Shown: in pieces, positions 50,373 through 60,339 of the stretch
Layout of the letters: every line of letters begins with the position of its first letter
Numbering within the stretch: position 1 is the first letter of the stretch
NCBI RefSeq assembly: GCF_033242365.1
Contig: NZ_BTHK01000011.1
Coordinates: 53,709 to 117,708 of the forward strand
From: Lachnoanaerobaculum sanguinis
GTDB lineage: Bacteria > Bacillota > Clostridia > Lachnospirales > Lachnospiraceae
Length of the DNA: 64,000 bases
Direction: 5' to 3'
Translations under genes and position numbers: made by a program
The notes under the pieces: model-generated
The model's input: only the letters and a program-made list of their open reading frames with translations
Database searches by the model: none
What the model was told of the DNA's origin: nothing

Positions 50373-52306
50373 GAGACGGTTTTATAAGAGTTGCAAGCGT
50401 ATCACCTGATATCAGAGTATGTGATGTGGACTATAACAAGGAAAGTATAAAAAAGGCCATAGAAAAAGAATGGGAAAATAAAAGCAGTATCATAGTATTT
50501 CCGGAGCTTTGTCTGACCGCATATACATGTAATGATCTTTTTTTTCAAGATTCGCTTATCAGTGAAGCCAAGAAGGCATTGAAAGAAATAGTTGATTTTA
50601 CAAAGGGACATAAATCTGTTATTTTTCTGGGGTTGCCTTGGGATTATAAGGGAAAGCTTTATAATGTTGTAGCGGTTATATCAAACGGATTGATGCTGGG
50701 ACTTATAAATAAAATAAATCTGCCGAATTATGGTGAGTTTTATGAGGAGAGGTATTTTAACAGAGGATTTGAAAATGCGGTATGGGTTGATCTTTTCGAT
50801 GATGTAATCCCTATGGGCTCAAAGATATTGTTTGAATGTACAAATATGCCGGGACTTGTTTTGGCAGGTGAGATATGTGAGGATCTTTGGGTTGCAGATC
50901 CTCCAAGTATAGGACATGCACTTGCAGGTGCAAATATTATTGTAAATGCCTCGGCATCAAATGATATAGTCGGAAAAAAGGCATACCGTGACAGCTTGAT
51001 AAGCAATCATTCAAAGAAACTTATATGCGGTTATATCTATGCAAATGCCGGAGAGGGAGAATCTACTCAGGATCTGGTATTCGGAGGACAGGGAATAATA
51101 GCGGAAAACGGTAAAATTCTGGCTGAAAGTACAAGGTTTAAAAATGAAGCCGTAAGAATAGAGATAGATGTAAACAGGCTTAATTTGGAAAGAAGAAAGC
51201 AGACTACATTTAAAATAAGAGAAGGACAGGAGAGCAATCGTAAAGATTACATGGTTATGGAGTTTGAGATCGAGAATGATGAGCTTGAACTTGAGAGAAA
51301 CTTTGATCCTAAGCCTTTTGTACCTGATGATATGTCAAAGAGAAATGAAAGATGCGAGGAGATACTCACAATACAGGCTCTTGGACTTAAGAAAAGACTT
51401 ATGCATATCGGTGCAAAAAATGTTATTCTCGGAATTTCCGGAGGACTGGATTCAACTCTTGCACTTCTTGTATGTGCCAAGACCTATGATATGCTGGGAC
51501 TTGATAAAAGCGGCATAAAGGCTGTTACAATGCCGGGATTCGGAACTACGGACAGAACATATAATAACGCCTGTGAACTTACAAAAAGCTTCGGTGCAAC
51601 TTTGGAAGAGATCTCAATAGTTGAATCCATAAAGAGGCATTTTATTGATATCGGACATGATATAAATGTAAAAGATATTACTTATGAAAATGCACAGGCA
51701 AGAGAAAGAACTCAAATTCTTATGGATATTGCTAACAGAGATAACGGTATAGTTGTAGGAACAGGTGATTTGTCCGAGCTTGTGCTTGGATGGGCAACAT
51801 ATAACGGTGATCATATGTCAATGTATGGTGTGAATGCTTCAATTCCAAAGACACTGGTTAGACATTTGGTAAATTACTATGCCGATACCACTGAGGATAA
51901 GAAGATAGCAAATATACTTTATGATATTCTTGATACACCTGTATCTCCTGAGCTTTTACCTCCTGAAAACGGAAAGATAGCACAAAAGACGGAAGATTTG
52001 GTGGGACCGTATGAATTACATGATTTCTTTTTATACAATGCACTTCGCTTCGGTTTTATGCCTTCAAAGATATACAGAATGGCAAAGAAAGCATTTAGGG
52101 ATATCTATGATGCAGAGACAATTTTAAAATGGTTGAATGTTTTCTACTCAAGATTCTTTTCACAGCAGTTTAAGAGATCCGCACTGCCTGACGGCCCTAA
52201 GGTCGGAAGTATTGCAATATCTCCAAGAGGTGATCTTAGAATGCCAAGTGATGCAAGTAAGGCTTTGTGGATAAAAGACCTGGAAAATATAAAAACGGAT
52301 TTGTAA
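50369..52306 (+). CDS. nadE: Glutamine-dependent NAD+ synthetase
   Basis: 645 residues, two domains. The N-terminal glutaminase (nitrilase fold, about 1-270) has the Glu-Lys-Cys triad in VFPELCLTAY, INKINLPNYGEFYEERYF and LAGEICEDLWV. The synthetase domain (about 330-640) has the ATP loop GISGGLDSTLALL and GTGDLSELVLGW. It makes NAD+ from deamido-NAD+ using glutamine. It overlaps the HD-domain gene by 4 bases. Confidence 0.96.
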   Translation: MRDGFIRVASVSPDIRVCDVDYNKESIKKAIEKEWENKSSIIVFPELCLTAYTCNDLFFQDSLISEAKKALKEIVDFTKGHKSVIFLGLPWDYKGKLYNVVAVISNGLMLGLINKINLPNYGEFYEERYFNRGFENAVWVDLFDDVIPMGSKILFECTNMPGLVLAGEICEDLWVADPPSIGHALAGANIIVNASASNDIVGKKAYRDSLISNHSKKLICGYIYANAGEGESTQDLVFGGQGIIAENGKILAESTRFKNEAVRIEIDVNRLNLERRKQTTFKIREGQESNRKDYMVMEFEIENDELELERNFDPKPFVPDDMSKRNERCEEILTIQALGLKKRLMHIGAKNVILGISGGLDSTLALLVCAKTYDMLGLDKSGIKAVTMPGFGTTDRTYNNACELTKSFGATLEEISIVESIKRHFIDIGHDINVKDITYENAQARERTQILMDIANRDNGIVVGTGDLSELVLGWATYNGDHMSMYGVNASIPKTLVRHLVNYYADTTEDKKIANILYDILDTPVSPELLPPENGKIAQKTEDLVGPYELHDFFLYNALRFGFMPSKIYRMAKKAFRDIYDAETILKWLNVFYSRFFSQQFKRSALPDGPKVGSIAISPRGDLRMPSDASKALWIKDLENIKTDL

Positions 52307-52320
52307 TATGGGAGAAGCTA

Positions 52321-53103
52321 ATGATTACTTCATCAGGAAATAAGAAGATAAAAGATCTGGCGGCACTTATAAAAAAGAGCAATGCCAGGAAAAAACATAA
52401 TGCCTATATTATTGAGGGCATCAGAATGTTTAAAGAACTCAAAAAGGATGAGATATTGGACGTATTTGCAAGTGAAAGCTTTGAGGCTGAAAACGGGAAA
52501 ATATTGTCCGAAATCTATCCGGAGTATGAGACGGTCAGTGACAGAATATTTGAGTCCGTATCCGATACGAAAACTCCACAGGGTGTAATGGCTGTTGTAA
52601 AAAGAAAAGAATATACGCTTGAAAAAATATTGGAAAAAAGAGATACTCCACATAGTTTGCTTATTCTTGACAGCCTTCAGGATCCGGGAAATCTCGGTAC
52701 CTTGGTCAGGGCCGGAGAAGGAGCGGGAATTACAGGTATTATAATGAATGAAACCACTGTGGATATATATAATCCTAAGGTTATACGCTCTACAATGGGA
52801 TCGGTTTTCAGAGTTCCTTTTATTTATGTAAAGGATCTTAAAGAAGTGATACAAAAGCTTTATTCAAAAAATATTAATATTTATGCAAGCAGTCTTGAAG
52901 GGGCAATTGAATACGACGCTCCGGATTATACAAAGGATATTGCATTTATAATAGGTAATGAGGCAGCAGGAATCTCAAAAGAAGTTTTAGATATAGTAAA
53001 AGATAAGGTTAAAATACCAATGCTTGGTGAGGTGGAGTCTTTGAATGCAGCGGTTGCAGGAAGCATACTGATGTATGAGGCTGCAAGACAAAAAAGAAAA
53101 TGA
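52321..53103 (+). CDS. TrmH/SpoU-family RNA 2'-O-methyltransferase
   Basis: 260 residues from the ATG at 52321, after GGGAGAAG. The N-terminal substrate-binding part begins SGNKKIKDLAALIKKSNARK. The three SPOUT motifs are LDSLQDPGNLGTLVRAGEG, IIGNEAAGISKEV and SLNAAVAGSILMYEA. This is the class that modifies 23S rRNA or tRNA; the exact target base is not determinable here. Confidence 0.9.
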   Translation: MITSSGNKKIKDLAALIKKSNARKKHNAYIIEGIRMFKELKKDEILDVFASESFEAENGKILSEIYPEYETVSDRIFESVSDTKTPQGVMAVVKRKEYTLEKILEKRDTPHSLLILDSLQDPGNLGTLVRAGEGAGITGIIMNETTVDIYNPKVIRSTMGSVFRVPFIYVKDLKEVIQKLYSKNINIYASSLEGAIEYDAPDYTKDIAFIIGNEAAGISKEVLDIVKDKVKIPMLGEVESLNAAVAGSILMYEAARQKRK

Positions 53104-53116
53104 ATGAATTTTTATA

Positions 53117-53145
53117 CAGACAAATTTATATTTATATGATATACT
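53117..53145 (+). promoter_or_regulatory. argF: Promoter of argF
   Basis: CAGACA (53117-53122), 17 bases, TATACT (53140-53145) with TG at the extended -10 position. The extended -10 can offset the weaker -35. The transcript would begin near 53152 with AAAGGGG before the ATG at 53174. Confidence 0.55.
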
Positions 53146-53173
53146 GTTAAAATATTAAGAAAGGGGTATATTT

Positions 53174-54121
53174 ATGAATTTATTTGGAAGACATTTTCTT
53201 ACACTGAAGGATTTTTCAAGAGAAGAGATAGAATATTTGCTGGACTTGGCTGCAAAGCTTAAGGATGAGAAGAAAAAGGGTATTACCGGAGACAGATTGA
53301 AAGGCAAAAATATAGCGCTCCTGTTTGAGAAGCCTTCAACAAGGACAAGATGTGCTTTTGTTGTAGGTGCAAGAGATGAAGGAGCATTTCCTGAATATCT
53401 CGGTAAGGATGATATACAGCTTGGTCATAAGGAAAGCGTTGCCGATACGGCAAGAGTTCTCGGAAGAATGTTTGACGGTATAGAGTTTAGAGGTTTTAAA
53501 CATTCCACAGTGGAGGAACTTGCAAAGTATGCAGGTGTACCGGTATGGAACGGCCTTACGGATGAGTATCATCCCACACAGATTCTGGCAGATCTTCTTA
53601 CTATGAAGGAACATTTCGGAAATATAGAGGGATTGAATTTTGTTTATGTCGGTGACGGAAGAAACAATATGGCAAATTCTCTTATGATCGGAATGACAAA
53701 ACTTGGAGTAAATATGACGGTTCTGGCTCCGAAATCGCTGCAACCAAGTAAGGAACTCATAAGCTTGTGTGAAGGTTATGCAAAATCCTCAGGAGCAAAA
53801 CTTCTTATAAGCGATAATACGGATGCTGTTAAGGATGCGGATGTAATATATACAGATGTATGGGCTTCAATGGGTGAAGAGGATAAAGCGAAGGAAAGAA
53901 TCGAACTTTTAAGGCCTTATCAGGTAAATACGGAACTGATGAAAAAAACAGGAAAGGAAAGTACAATATTTATGCACTGTCTGCCTGCCGTAAAGGGATA
54001 CGAGGTAACTGAGGATGTGTTTGAAAGCGCAAAATCAGTGGTGTTTGATGAAGCCGAAAATCGTATGCACACTATTAAGGCGGTGATGGTAGCTACATTG
54101 GGTAAAGGAGATGACAGGTAG
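53174..54121 (+). CDS. argF: Ornithine carbamoyltransferase
   Basis: 315 residues, full length. The carbamoyl-phosphate site is EKPSTRTRCAF near 50-62, with GRNNMANS and HCLPAVKGYEV (Cys near 268) for ornithine binding and catalysis. It forms citrulline from ornithine or runs in reverse. No other arginine gene lies nearby, so biosynthetic or catabolic use cannot be decided; a catabolic enzyme would usually be with arcA or arcC. Confidence 0.95.
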   Translation: MNLFGRHFLTLKDFSREEIEYLLDLAAKLKDEKKKGITGDRLKGKNIALLFEKPSTRTRCAFVVGARDEGAFPEYLGKDDIQLGHKESVADTARVLGRMFDGIEFRGFKHSTVEELAKYAGVPVWNGLTDEYHPTQILADLLTMKEHFGNIEGLNFVYVGDGRNNMANSLMIGMTKLGVNMTVLAPKSLQPSKELISLCEGYAKSSGAKLLISDNTDAVKDADVIYTDVWASMGEEDKAKERIELLRPYQVNTELMKKTGKESTIFMHCLPAVKGYEVTEDVFESAKSVVFDEAENRMHTIKAVMVATLGKGDDR

Positions 54122-54398
54122 AAGAAAGCAGGGTTTTCTTTTGTTCAGGGATGTAATGCATGTGATACTTGCGATTGTTATCATAGTGATGGTGGTATTC
54201 GCATTTTTATCACCAAATAAGTATGCAATATTTTTCCCTTTGATATTTTTATTGTTTTCAGTAAGTTGTCTGTTGGATGCAATAAAATATTTCAAGAATG
54301 AGGAACATTTAAAGTACAGTTTTATAAAAGCAATAATAATGTTTATTTTATTTTTGTTTATGCTTTTAATGTCGACTATAGGATTTTTAAATATTTAA
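54111..54398 (+). CDS. Small integral membrane protein, unknown
   Basis: 95 residues with three hydrophobic helices (about 17-35, 39-56 and 69-92) and a basic start, MTGRRKQ. It overlaps argF by 11 bases, which suggests coupling. I do not recognise a family or function. Small helical proteins of this kind are common beside metabolic genes in Lachnospiraceae. Confidence 0.72.
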   Translation: MTGRRKQGFLLFRDVMHVILAIVIIVMVVFAFLSPNKYAIFFPLIFLLFSVSCLLDAIKYFKNEEHLKYSFIKAIIMFILFLFMLLMSTIGFLNI

Positions 54399-54401
54399 CT
54401 G

Positions 54402-54440
54402 ATATGCACCGGGAAATAAAGTTTATTTTCGGGTGCATAT
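54402..54440 (+). terminator. Terminator after the argF unit
   Basis: ATATGCACC (54402-54410) pairs with GGTGCATAT (54432-54440), extended by an inner arm of mostly A-T pairs around a small loop. The following T-rich stretch is weak (TAATTTTAAG). It divides argF from the division cluster. Confidence 0.75.
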
Positions 54441-54461
54441 TAATTTTAAGAATATAAAAAC

Positions 54462-54529
54462 TTGATTTTTTTACCGGAGTAGTCTAATATTCTTATAGTG
54501 GTGGAGTTGTGCTTAGGTATATCCTCCGC
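54462..54529 (+). promoter_or_regulatory. Candidate promoter and leader hairpin of the division cluster
   Basis: TTGATT (54462-54467), 17 bases, TAATAT (54485-54490). The leader can fold GTGGAG (54501-54506) with CTCCGC (54524-54529). Matches to consensus are moderate, but this is the only spacing-correct pair before rsmH. No MraZ gene or MraZ-box repeat (GTGGG type) is evident. Confidence 0.4.
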
Positions 54530-54554
54530 AGATATTATAGGGATGGGATTTATT

Positions 54555-55490
54555 ATGACTTTCAATCACAAATCGGTGCTTTTGAATGAAGTGATAGAAT
54601 CTTTGAATATAAAAGCCGACGGCTGCTATGTTGACGGCACTTTAGGTGGTGGAGGACATGCCTTAGAAGTGGTTAAACGACTGGGAAGCGGTAAACTTAT
54701 AGGAATCGACCAGGACGCGGATGCTGTCAAGGCTGCTACTCAAAGATTGATTGATTATAGTAATAATGTTATTATTATAAGAGACAACTATGTTAATATA
54801 GAGAATATATTGAAAAAAGAAAACATAGACAAGGTTGACGGAATATACATTGACCTTGGAGTATCTTCATATCAGCTTGACACTGCCGAGAGAGGTTTTA
54901 CCTATAGATATGATGCTCCGCTTGATATGAGAATGGATGACAGAAACGAGTTAAAGGCGTCTGATATTGTAAACGACTATTCGGAGTCTGAACTTTTTCA
55001 TATTATAAGAGACTATGGTGAGGACAGATTTGCAAAGAACATTGCAAAACATATTGTTGAATATAGGAATAAGAAGAGAATAGAAACCACTTTTGAGTTG
55101 GTGGATATTATAAAAGCTTCAATTCCTATGAAAATACAGGTAACAGGAGGACATCCTGCAAAGAGAACATTTCAGGCCATAAGAATTGAATTAAACAAAG
55201 AGCTTGAGGTTTTAACCGATTCATTAAATGTAATGATTGATTTATTGAAACCGGGAGGAAGGTTGTCTGTTATCACATTCCATTCTTTAGAGGACAGAAT
55301 AGTAAAACAGGCATTTAAAAAAGCCGAGTCACCATGTGTTTGTCCGAAAAAATTTCCTGTCTGTGTCTGCGGGAATAAATCAAAGGGAAGAGTTATTACG
55401 AGAAAGGCGATACTGCCAAGTGAGGAGGAGTTGGAGGAAAATTCCAGATCCAAAAGTGCAAAACTTAGAGTATTTGAAAAGGGAGTCTAA
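54555..55490 (+). CDS. rsmH: 16S rRNA (cytosine-1402 N4)-methyltransferase
   Basis: 311 residues from the ATG at 54555, which gives the family's usual length and N-terminus (MTFNHKSVLLNEVIE) and has AGGGATGGG seven bases upstream. The SAM site is GTLGGGGHALEV, followed by GIDQDADA and the IYIDLGVSSYQLD segment, with FHSLEDRIVK near 245. It methylates C1402 of 16S rRNA. As usual it heads the division and wall cluster, but mraZ, which normally precedes it, is missing. Confidence 0.96.
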   Translation: MTFNHKSVLLNEVIESLNIKADGCYVDGTLGGGGHALEVVKRLGSGKLIGIDQDADAVKAATQRLIDYSNNVIIIRDNYVNIENILKKENIDKVDGIYIDLGVSSYQLDTAERGFTYRYDAPLDMRMDDRNELKASDIVNDYSESELFHIIRDYGEDRFAKNIAKHIVEYRNKKRIETTFELVDIIKASIPMKIQVTGGHPAKRTFQAIRIELNKELEVLTDSLNVMIDLLKPGGRLSVITFHSLEDRIVKQAFKKAESPCVCPKKFPVCVCGNKSKGRVITRKAILPSEEELEENSRSKSAKLRVFEKGV

Positions 55491-55997
55491 ATGAAAGAAA
55501 CTGTTAAGAAAAAAAGGCAAGGAACGAAGAAAAAGTCAGGTACAGAGATAGAATATTATGTAGACGGTAATGTTGTAAGAAAAGTGGAAACAGCCGTTCC
55601 GAAAAAAGCACCTAAGCCCTCTGAAGGTGAAGCGGCAAAAACAAACAGAATGATAAGGAAAAACAGGGAAAGAGCATTGTCCATGGACTTCCCTTATCTT
55701 GTTGTGTTTTCAGCGGCTATGGTAGTCATGCTGTTTTTGTGTGCAAACTATATTGCAATACAGTCAAAGTTGACTTCCACTATAAAGCAGACACAAAAAA
55801 ATGAATCAAATCTCGAAAAGTTAAGAAATGAAAATGATTCGCTGGAGAATATGATTGCGACTTACGTTGATTTGGATCATATATATGATGTAGCTACAAA
55901 TAAGTTGGGTATGATTTATGCTAAGAAGAATCAAGTTATAACATACGAAAAAACGGAAAGTGAATATGTCAGACAATTTGAAGATATCCCGAGATAA
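55491..55997 (+). CDS. ftsL: FtsL/DivIC-like division protein
   Basis: 168 residues. A basic cytoplasmic N-terminus (about 1-65), one membrane helix (about 68-88) and a leucine-zipper coiled coil with Asn/Leu heptads (about 95-125) form the bitopic layout of FtsL. The tail (DHIYDVATNKLGMIYAKK) is typical of the FtsL/DivIC group. Position between rsmH and ftsI supports FtsL. It starts one base after rsmH. Confidence 0.88.
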   Translation: MKETVKKKRQGTKKKSGTEIEYYVDGNVVRKVETAVPKKAPKPSEGEAAKTNRMIRKNRERALSMDFPYLVVFSAAMVVMLFLCANYIAIQSKLTSTIKQTQKNESNLEKLRNENDSLENMIATYVDLDHIYDVATNKLGMIYAKKNQVITYEKTESEYVRQFEDIPR

Positions 55998-57999
55998 AAA
56001 GGGGATTAATAAAAAAGGTAAGGACGGAAGTACTTCCAATCCTTTAGATAATTTGCAGGGAAGGCTTGTAATCATCCTGTTTATGATTATACTTGCTTTC
56101 GCTGCATTGTTTTTTAAGATTCTAATGTTACAAGGAAGTAAGTCTAAGGAATACAATCAAAAGATTCTGTCACAGCAAAAATATGATTCGCGGGATATAC
56201 CTTACAAAAGAGGTGATATACTCGATAGAAACGGAACATATATTGCTACAAGTGAAAAGGTTTACAATTTGATAATCGATCCGAAACAGATAAACAGCGA
56301 TCAGGAAGATTACTTAAATGCTACAGTATCTATACTGAGTGAAGTTTTCGGATACAGCGTCGATGAGTTAAAAAATACTATTGCAGAAAAGTCGGACAGC
56401 TCATATGTAAAATATGCTAAGGATATAAGCTATGAGCAAAAAACAGCTTTTGAAGAAAAAAAAGAAGAGTACAATAAGTCTTACAAAGAGAGTAAAAGCT
56501 CTGAAAGAGTATACGGTATCTGGTTTGAAGAAAGTTATGTAAGAAGATATCCTTACGGTTCGAGTGCATGTAATGTTATAGGCTTTGCAAATAATGAAGA
56601 TTTGAGCGGTAATTCAGGAATAGAGCAGTATTACAATGATAAATTAATCGGAATATCGGGCAGGGAATACGGATACTTAAATGATGAATCGTCTCTTGAA
56701 AGAGTGATTAAAAATCCTACAGACGGAAACAAGGTGGTTTCGACCATAGATTTGAATATCCAAAAGATTGTAGAAAAACATATTGCAGAATGGCAAAGTT
56801 CTACAGGTTCAAATATGACTGCGGCAATAGTGATGAATCCTAATAACGGTGAAATTCTTGCTTTGGCTACCAGCAGAACATTTGATTTGAATAATCCCAG
56901 AGATTTGAATAATTATTACTCGCCTGAACAGCAGGCCGAGATGGATGACAAGGCAAAGGTGGAGGCGCTCAGTAATATATGGAGAAACTATGCTGTCAGC
57001 GATACATATGAGCCGGGTTCACCTTCAAAGGTATTTACGGTAGCTTCCGCCATGGAAGAGGGAATTATAACAGGTAATGAAAGCTATGACTGTAAGGGAT
57101 TTGAAGAGGTCGGAGGCTGGAAGATAAGATGCGCCAACAGAAACGGACATGGTGTGCTGAATGTTACCGAGGCCCTTATGGAGTCCTGTAATGTGGCGAT
57201 GATGGATATTTCAAGAGCTGAAGGAAGTCAGAAGTTTTATGAATATCAAAAGGTATTCGGATTCGGTTCAAAGACCGCAATAGATTTGCCGGGAGAAGCG
57301 GATACAAGCGGACTTATACATACTGCGGATAATGCAAGTGCAACGGATCTTGCAACAAACTCTTTCGGACAAAATTATAATACAACTATGATTCAACTTG
57401 CGGCTGCGTATTCGTCTGTTGTAAACGGCGGTTCATATTATCAACCTCATGTTGTAAAACAGATTTTGAATTCAAAGGGTGCAATAATAGAAAATATTGA
57501 GCCTGAGCTTGTAAGAGAGACGGTTTCCGCACATACCACGGCGTTTATAAATGAAGCGCTCAGGAGAACGGTAGCGGAAGGAACAGGTAGTGCCGCAGCG
57601 GTTGCAGGATATGATGTCGGCGGAAAAACCGGTACTGCAGAAAAGTACCCGAGAGGAAACGGAAATTATTTGGTTTCTTTTATAGGAAGCGTACCTGCAC
57701 AGGCACCGGAAGTTGTATGCTATGTTCTTGTGGATACTCCTCATGTGGCGGATCAGGCAAGATCGGCATATGCAAGCTCTTTGTTCTCAAAAATCATGAC
57801 AGAAGTATTGCCATATATGAATATATATTCAAATGTAGACGAAAGTATAGATGTAAGTTCATTCCCGACTGCAGAGGGTATTACGGACAGCAATACTCCA
57901 AAGCAAGAGGAGTCAAAGAACTATTCTACAGAAGAAGTAATACCTAACGACGGCGGAAACGGGCTTCCCGGAGCGCCTGCCGGAGAGGGAGAAGAATAA
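55966..57999 (+). CDS. ftsI: Penicillin-binding protein, FtsI/SpoVD class B
   Basis: 677 residues from the ATG at 55966; it overlaps ftsL by 32 bases. One membrane helix (about 35-55) is followed by the dimerisation domain (RGDILDRNGTYIA) and the transpeptidase domain with SxxK SPSK near 349, SxN SCN near 410 and KTGT near 555. No PASTA domain is present, and the C-terminus is Pro/Gly/Glu-rich. It should cross-link septal peptidoglycan with FtsW, though a sporulation role as SpoVD is possible. Confidence 0.92.
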   Translation: MSDNLKISRDKKGINKKGKDGSTSNPLDNLQGRLVIILFMIILAFAALFFKILMLQGSKSKEYNQKILSQQKYDSRDIPYKRGDILDRNGTYIATSEKVYNLIIDPKQINSDQEDYLNATVSILSEVFGYSVDELKNTIAEKSDSSYVKYAKDISYEQKTAFEEKKEEYNKSYKESKSSERVYGIWFEESYVRRYPYGSSACNVIGFANNEDLSGNSGIEQYYNDKLIGISGREYGYLNDESSLERVIKNPTDGNKVVSTIDLNIQKIVEKHIAEWQSSTGSNMTAAIVMNPNNGEILALATSRTFDLNNPRDLNNYYSPEQQAEMDDKAKVEALSNIWRNYAVSDTYEPGSPSKVFTVASAMEEGIITGNESYDCKGFEEVGGWKIRCANRNGHGVLNVTEALMESCNVAMMDISRAEGSQKFYEYQKVFGFGSKTAIDLPGEADTSGLIHTADNASATDLATNSFGQNYNTTMIQLAAAYSSVVNGGSYYQPHVVKQILNSKGAIIENIEPELVRETVSAHTTAFINEALRRTVAEGTGSAAAVAGYDVGGKTGTAEKYPRGNGNYLVSFIGSVPAQAPEVVCYVLVDTPHVADQARSAYASSLFSKIMTEVLPYMNIYSNVDESIDVSSFPTAEGITDSNTPKQEESKNYSTEEVIPNDGGNGLPGAPAGEGEE

Positions 58000-58014
58000 A
58001 ATTTTGGAGTTATT

Positions 58015-58983
58015 ATGTTAAGAGATACATTGATTGCATTATTGATAGGTTTTGTTGTTACTGCAATTGCATGCCCTTTGTTTATTCCTGTTTTGCACAG
58101 ACTTAAATTCGGACAGATGGTAAGGGATGACGGGCCTAAGGAACATTTGAAGAAGACAGGTACTCCCACGATGGGCGGAATTTCATTTCTGGCCGGCATA
58201 TTGGTTGCAAGCCTGTTTTTGATACCTAAATATAAAGAAGTGGCGGTAGTATTCTTATTTACTATATCCTATGGTATAATAGGATTTTTGGATGATATTT
58301 TGAAAATAAAGAAAAAGCAGTCTGAAGGACTGAAGTCATCACAAAAATTCATACTTCAGCTTGTAGTCAGTGTTATTTTTATAATATATCTGTATAAAAT
58401 ATATGGACTTGACTACGGTGTGCTTATACCTTTTACAGGTTCATTTGATAAAGGTATAATATTAAATCTCGGTATTATATGGATACCTTTTGCACTGTTT
58501 GTAATACTGGGAACCGATAACGGTGTGAATTTTACCGATGGACTTGACGGATTATGCTCAAGCGTTACTGTTATAGTAGCATTATTCTTTATGCTTATAG
58601 GATTAAAGGGCGGTTTTTCGGTCACACCTGTTACAGGTGCGGTTATAGGCAGCCTTATGGGATTTTTGATATTTAACGCTTATCCTGCCAAAGTATTTAT
58701 GGGAGACACGGGTTCTTTGGCACTTGGAGGTTTTGTTGCATCATATGCACTTATGTGCAGGATACCTGTATTTATTGCAGTTATCGGATTTATATATATG
58801 ATAGAGGTAATATCGGTAATCATTCAGGTCGGATATTTTAAAGCTACAAAGGGCAAAAGATTTTTCAAGATGGCGCCTATACATCACCATTTTGAACTCT
58901 GTGGCTGGTCTGAGACAAGGACCGTGACAGTATTTTGTGTAGTTACCATAATACTTGGTATTTTAGTTTATCTGTTTATGTAG
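58015..58983 (+). CDS. mraY: Phospho-MurNAc-pentapeptide transferase
   Basis: 322 residues with about ten membrane helices. Catalytic aspartates are in GFLDDILKIKKK, DNGVNFTDGLDGL and AKVFMGDTGSLALG, and the family signature APIHHHFELCGW is near the end. MraY forms lipid I at the inner face of the membrane. It follows ftsI after 15 bases and murD after it begins 8 bases beyond the stop. Confidence 0.97.
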   Translation: MLRDTLIALLIGFVVTAIACPLFIPVLHRLKFGQMVRDDGPKEHLKKTGTPTMGGISFLAGILVASLFLIPKYKEVAVVFLFTISYGIIGFLDDILKIKKKQSEGLKSSQKFILQLVVSVIFIIYLYKIYGLDYGVLIPFTGSFDKGIILNLGIIWIPFALFVILGTDNGVNFTDGLDGLCSSVTVIVALFFMLIGLKGGFSVTPVTGAVIGSLMGFLIFNAYPAKVFMGDTGSLALGGFVASYALMCRIPVFIAVIGFIYMIEVISVIIQVGYFKATKGKRFFKMAPIHHHFELCGWSETRTVTVFCVVTIILGILVYLFM

Positions 58984-58991
58984 GAGGCAAT

Positions 58992-60338
58992 ATGATTGGA
59001 GTTGCGGGCTTAGGAAAGAGCGGTATATCCGCCGCCACATTACTTTTAAAAAATAATGAGGCGGTAATACTCTTTGACAGTAATAAAGAACTTAATAAAG
59101 AAGAAATACTTGTAAAGTTTGATAAGGCATATCACAAAAACATAAATATTATTCTCGGAGAATTAAAAAAGAAAGACTTAGAGGATATGTCATATTGTGT
59201 TATAAGTCCGGGAATAGATTTGGAGACTGATTTTGTACAGGTACTTAAAGCAAATAACATTCAGATATGGAGCGAAATTGAGCTCGGGTTTAAATACGCT
59301 AAAGGCGGATTGATAGCTATAACAGGTACAAACGGTAAGACAACCACAACATCACTTGTCGGTGAGATAATGTCAAATTTTGCAAAAAGCAGCTTTACGG
59401 TCGGTAATATAGGAATACCTTATACCGATATAGCAGATAAAACGGATGAGAATTCGGTTACGGTGCTTGAGACATCATCTTTCCAATTGGAAACGATTAT
59501 TGACTTCAGACCGAATATATCGGCTATTTTGAATATAACTCCGGATCATTTAAACAGACATCATACTATGGAGAACTATATCAAAGTAAAAGAAGATATA
59601 AGTAAAAATCAAACTGAAGATGACTTTTGTATTTTAAACTATGAAGATGAGGCTTTGAGAGAATTTGCAGACAGGGTAAAAGCCAAAGTCGTATTCTTTT
59701 CAAGCAGGAGAAAGCTTGAAGACGGATTTTATCTTGATAAAGATATTATTATGCAGAGTAAAAACGGTGTTGCAAAAGAAATTTTGGATACAAAGAAGTT
59801 GAATATACTTGGCAGACATAATTATGAGAATGTTATGGCCGCAATAGCGATAGCATCTTCATACGGTGTACCTATGGAGAGCATCGTAAATTCATGTTAC
59901 GCATTTCATGCCGTTGAGCATAGAATAGAATTTGTAAAAGAAGTTAACGGAGTAAGATATTATAACGACTCCAAGGGTACAAATCCTGATGCGGCGATTC
60001 AAGCCGTACTTGCAATGCCGGCGGCAACATATATTATTGCCGGAGGTTATGATAAGGACTCGGAGTATGATGAATGGATTGAGAGCTTCGGTACAAAGGT
60101 TAAAAAACTTGTACTTATGGGAGCTACAGCCGGGAAGATAGAAGAATGTGCAAAAAAACACGGCTTTAATGATATAGTTACGGTTGACAGCATGCAGGAG
60201 GCCGTAAGAATATGTGCAAATGAAGCAAAAACGGGAGAATATGTACTTCTTTCACCTGCTTGTGCAAGTTGGGGAATGTTCAAAAACTATGAGGAGCGTG
60301 GAAGAATATTTAAGGACTGTGTTAGGGAATTAGGATAA
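58992..60338 (+). CDS. murD: UDP-N-acetylmuramoylalanine-D-glutamate ligase
   Basis: 448 residues from the ATG at 58992, after TAGGAGGC. The N-terminal Rossmann part is GVAGLGKSGISAA, the ATP loop is ITGTNGKTTTTSLVGEI, the central domain has ILNITPDHLNRHHTMENY, and the C-terminal domain has NDSKGTNPDAAIQAV and LLSPACASWGMFKNYEERG. It adds D-glutamate to UDP-MurNAc-L-Ala. All Mur ligase motifs are intact. Confidence 0.97.
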   Translation: MIGVAGLGKSGISAATLLLKNNEAVILFDSNKELNKEEILVKFDKAYHKNINIILGELKKKDLEDMSYCVISPGIDLETDFVQVLKANNIQIWSEIELGFKYAKGGLIAITGTNGKTTTTSLVGEIMSNFAKSSFTVGNIGIPYTDIADKTDENSVTVLETSSFQLETIIDFRPNISAILNITPDHLNRHHTMENYIKVKEDISKNQTEDDFCILNYEDEALREFADRVKAKVVFFSSRRKLEDGFYLDKDIIMQSKNGVAKEILDTKKLNILGRHNYENVMAAIAIASSYGVPMESIVNSCYAFHAVEHRIEFVKEVNGVRYYNDSKGTNPDAAIQAVLAMPAATYIIAGGYDKDSEYDEWIESFGTKVKKLVLMGATAGKIEECAKKHGFNDIVTVDSMQEAVRICANEAKTGEYVLLSPACASWGMFKNYEERGRIFKDCVRELG

Positions 60339-60339
60339 T

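Noticed and set aside
54498..54554. Earlier GTG start of rsmH at 54498
   Set aside because: It has no ribosome site and would add 19 residues not typical of the family. The ATG at 54555 gives the normal N-terminus and length.
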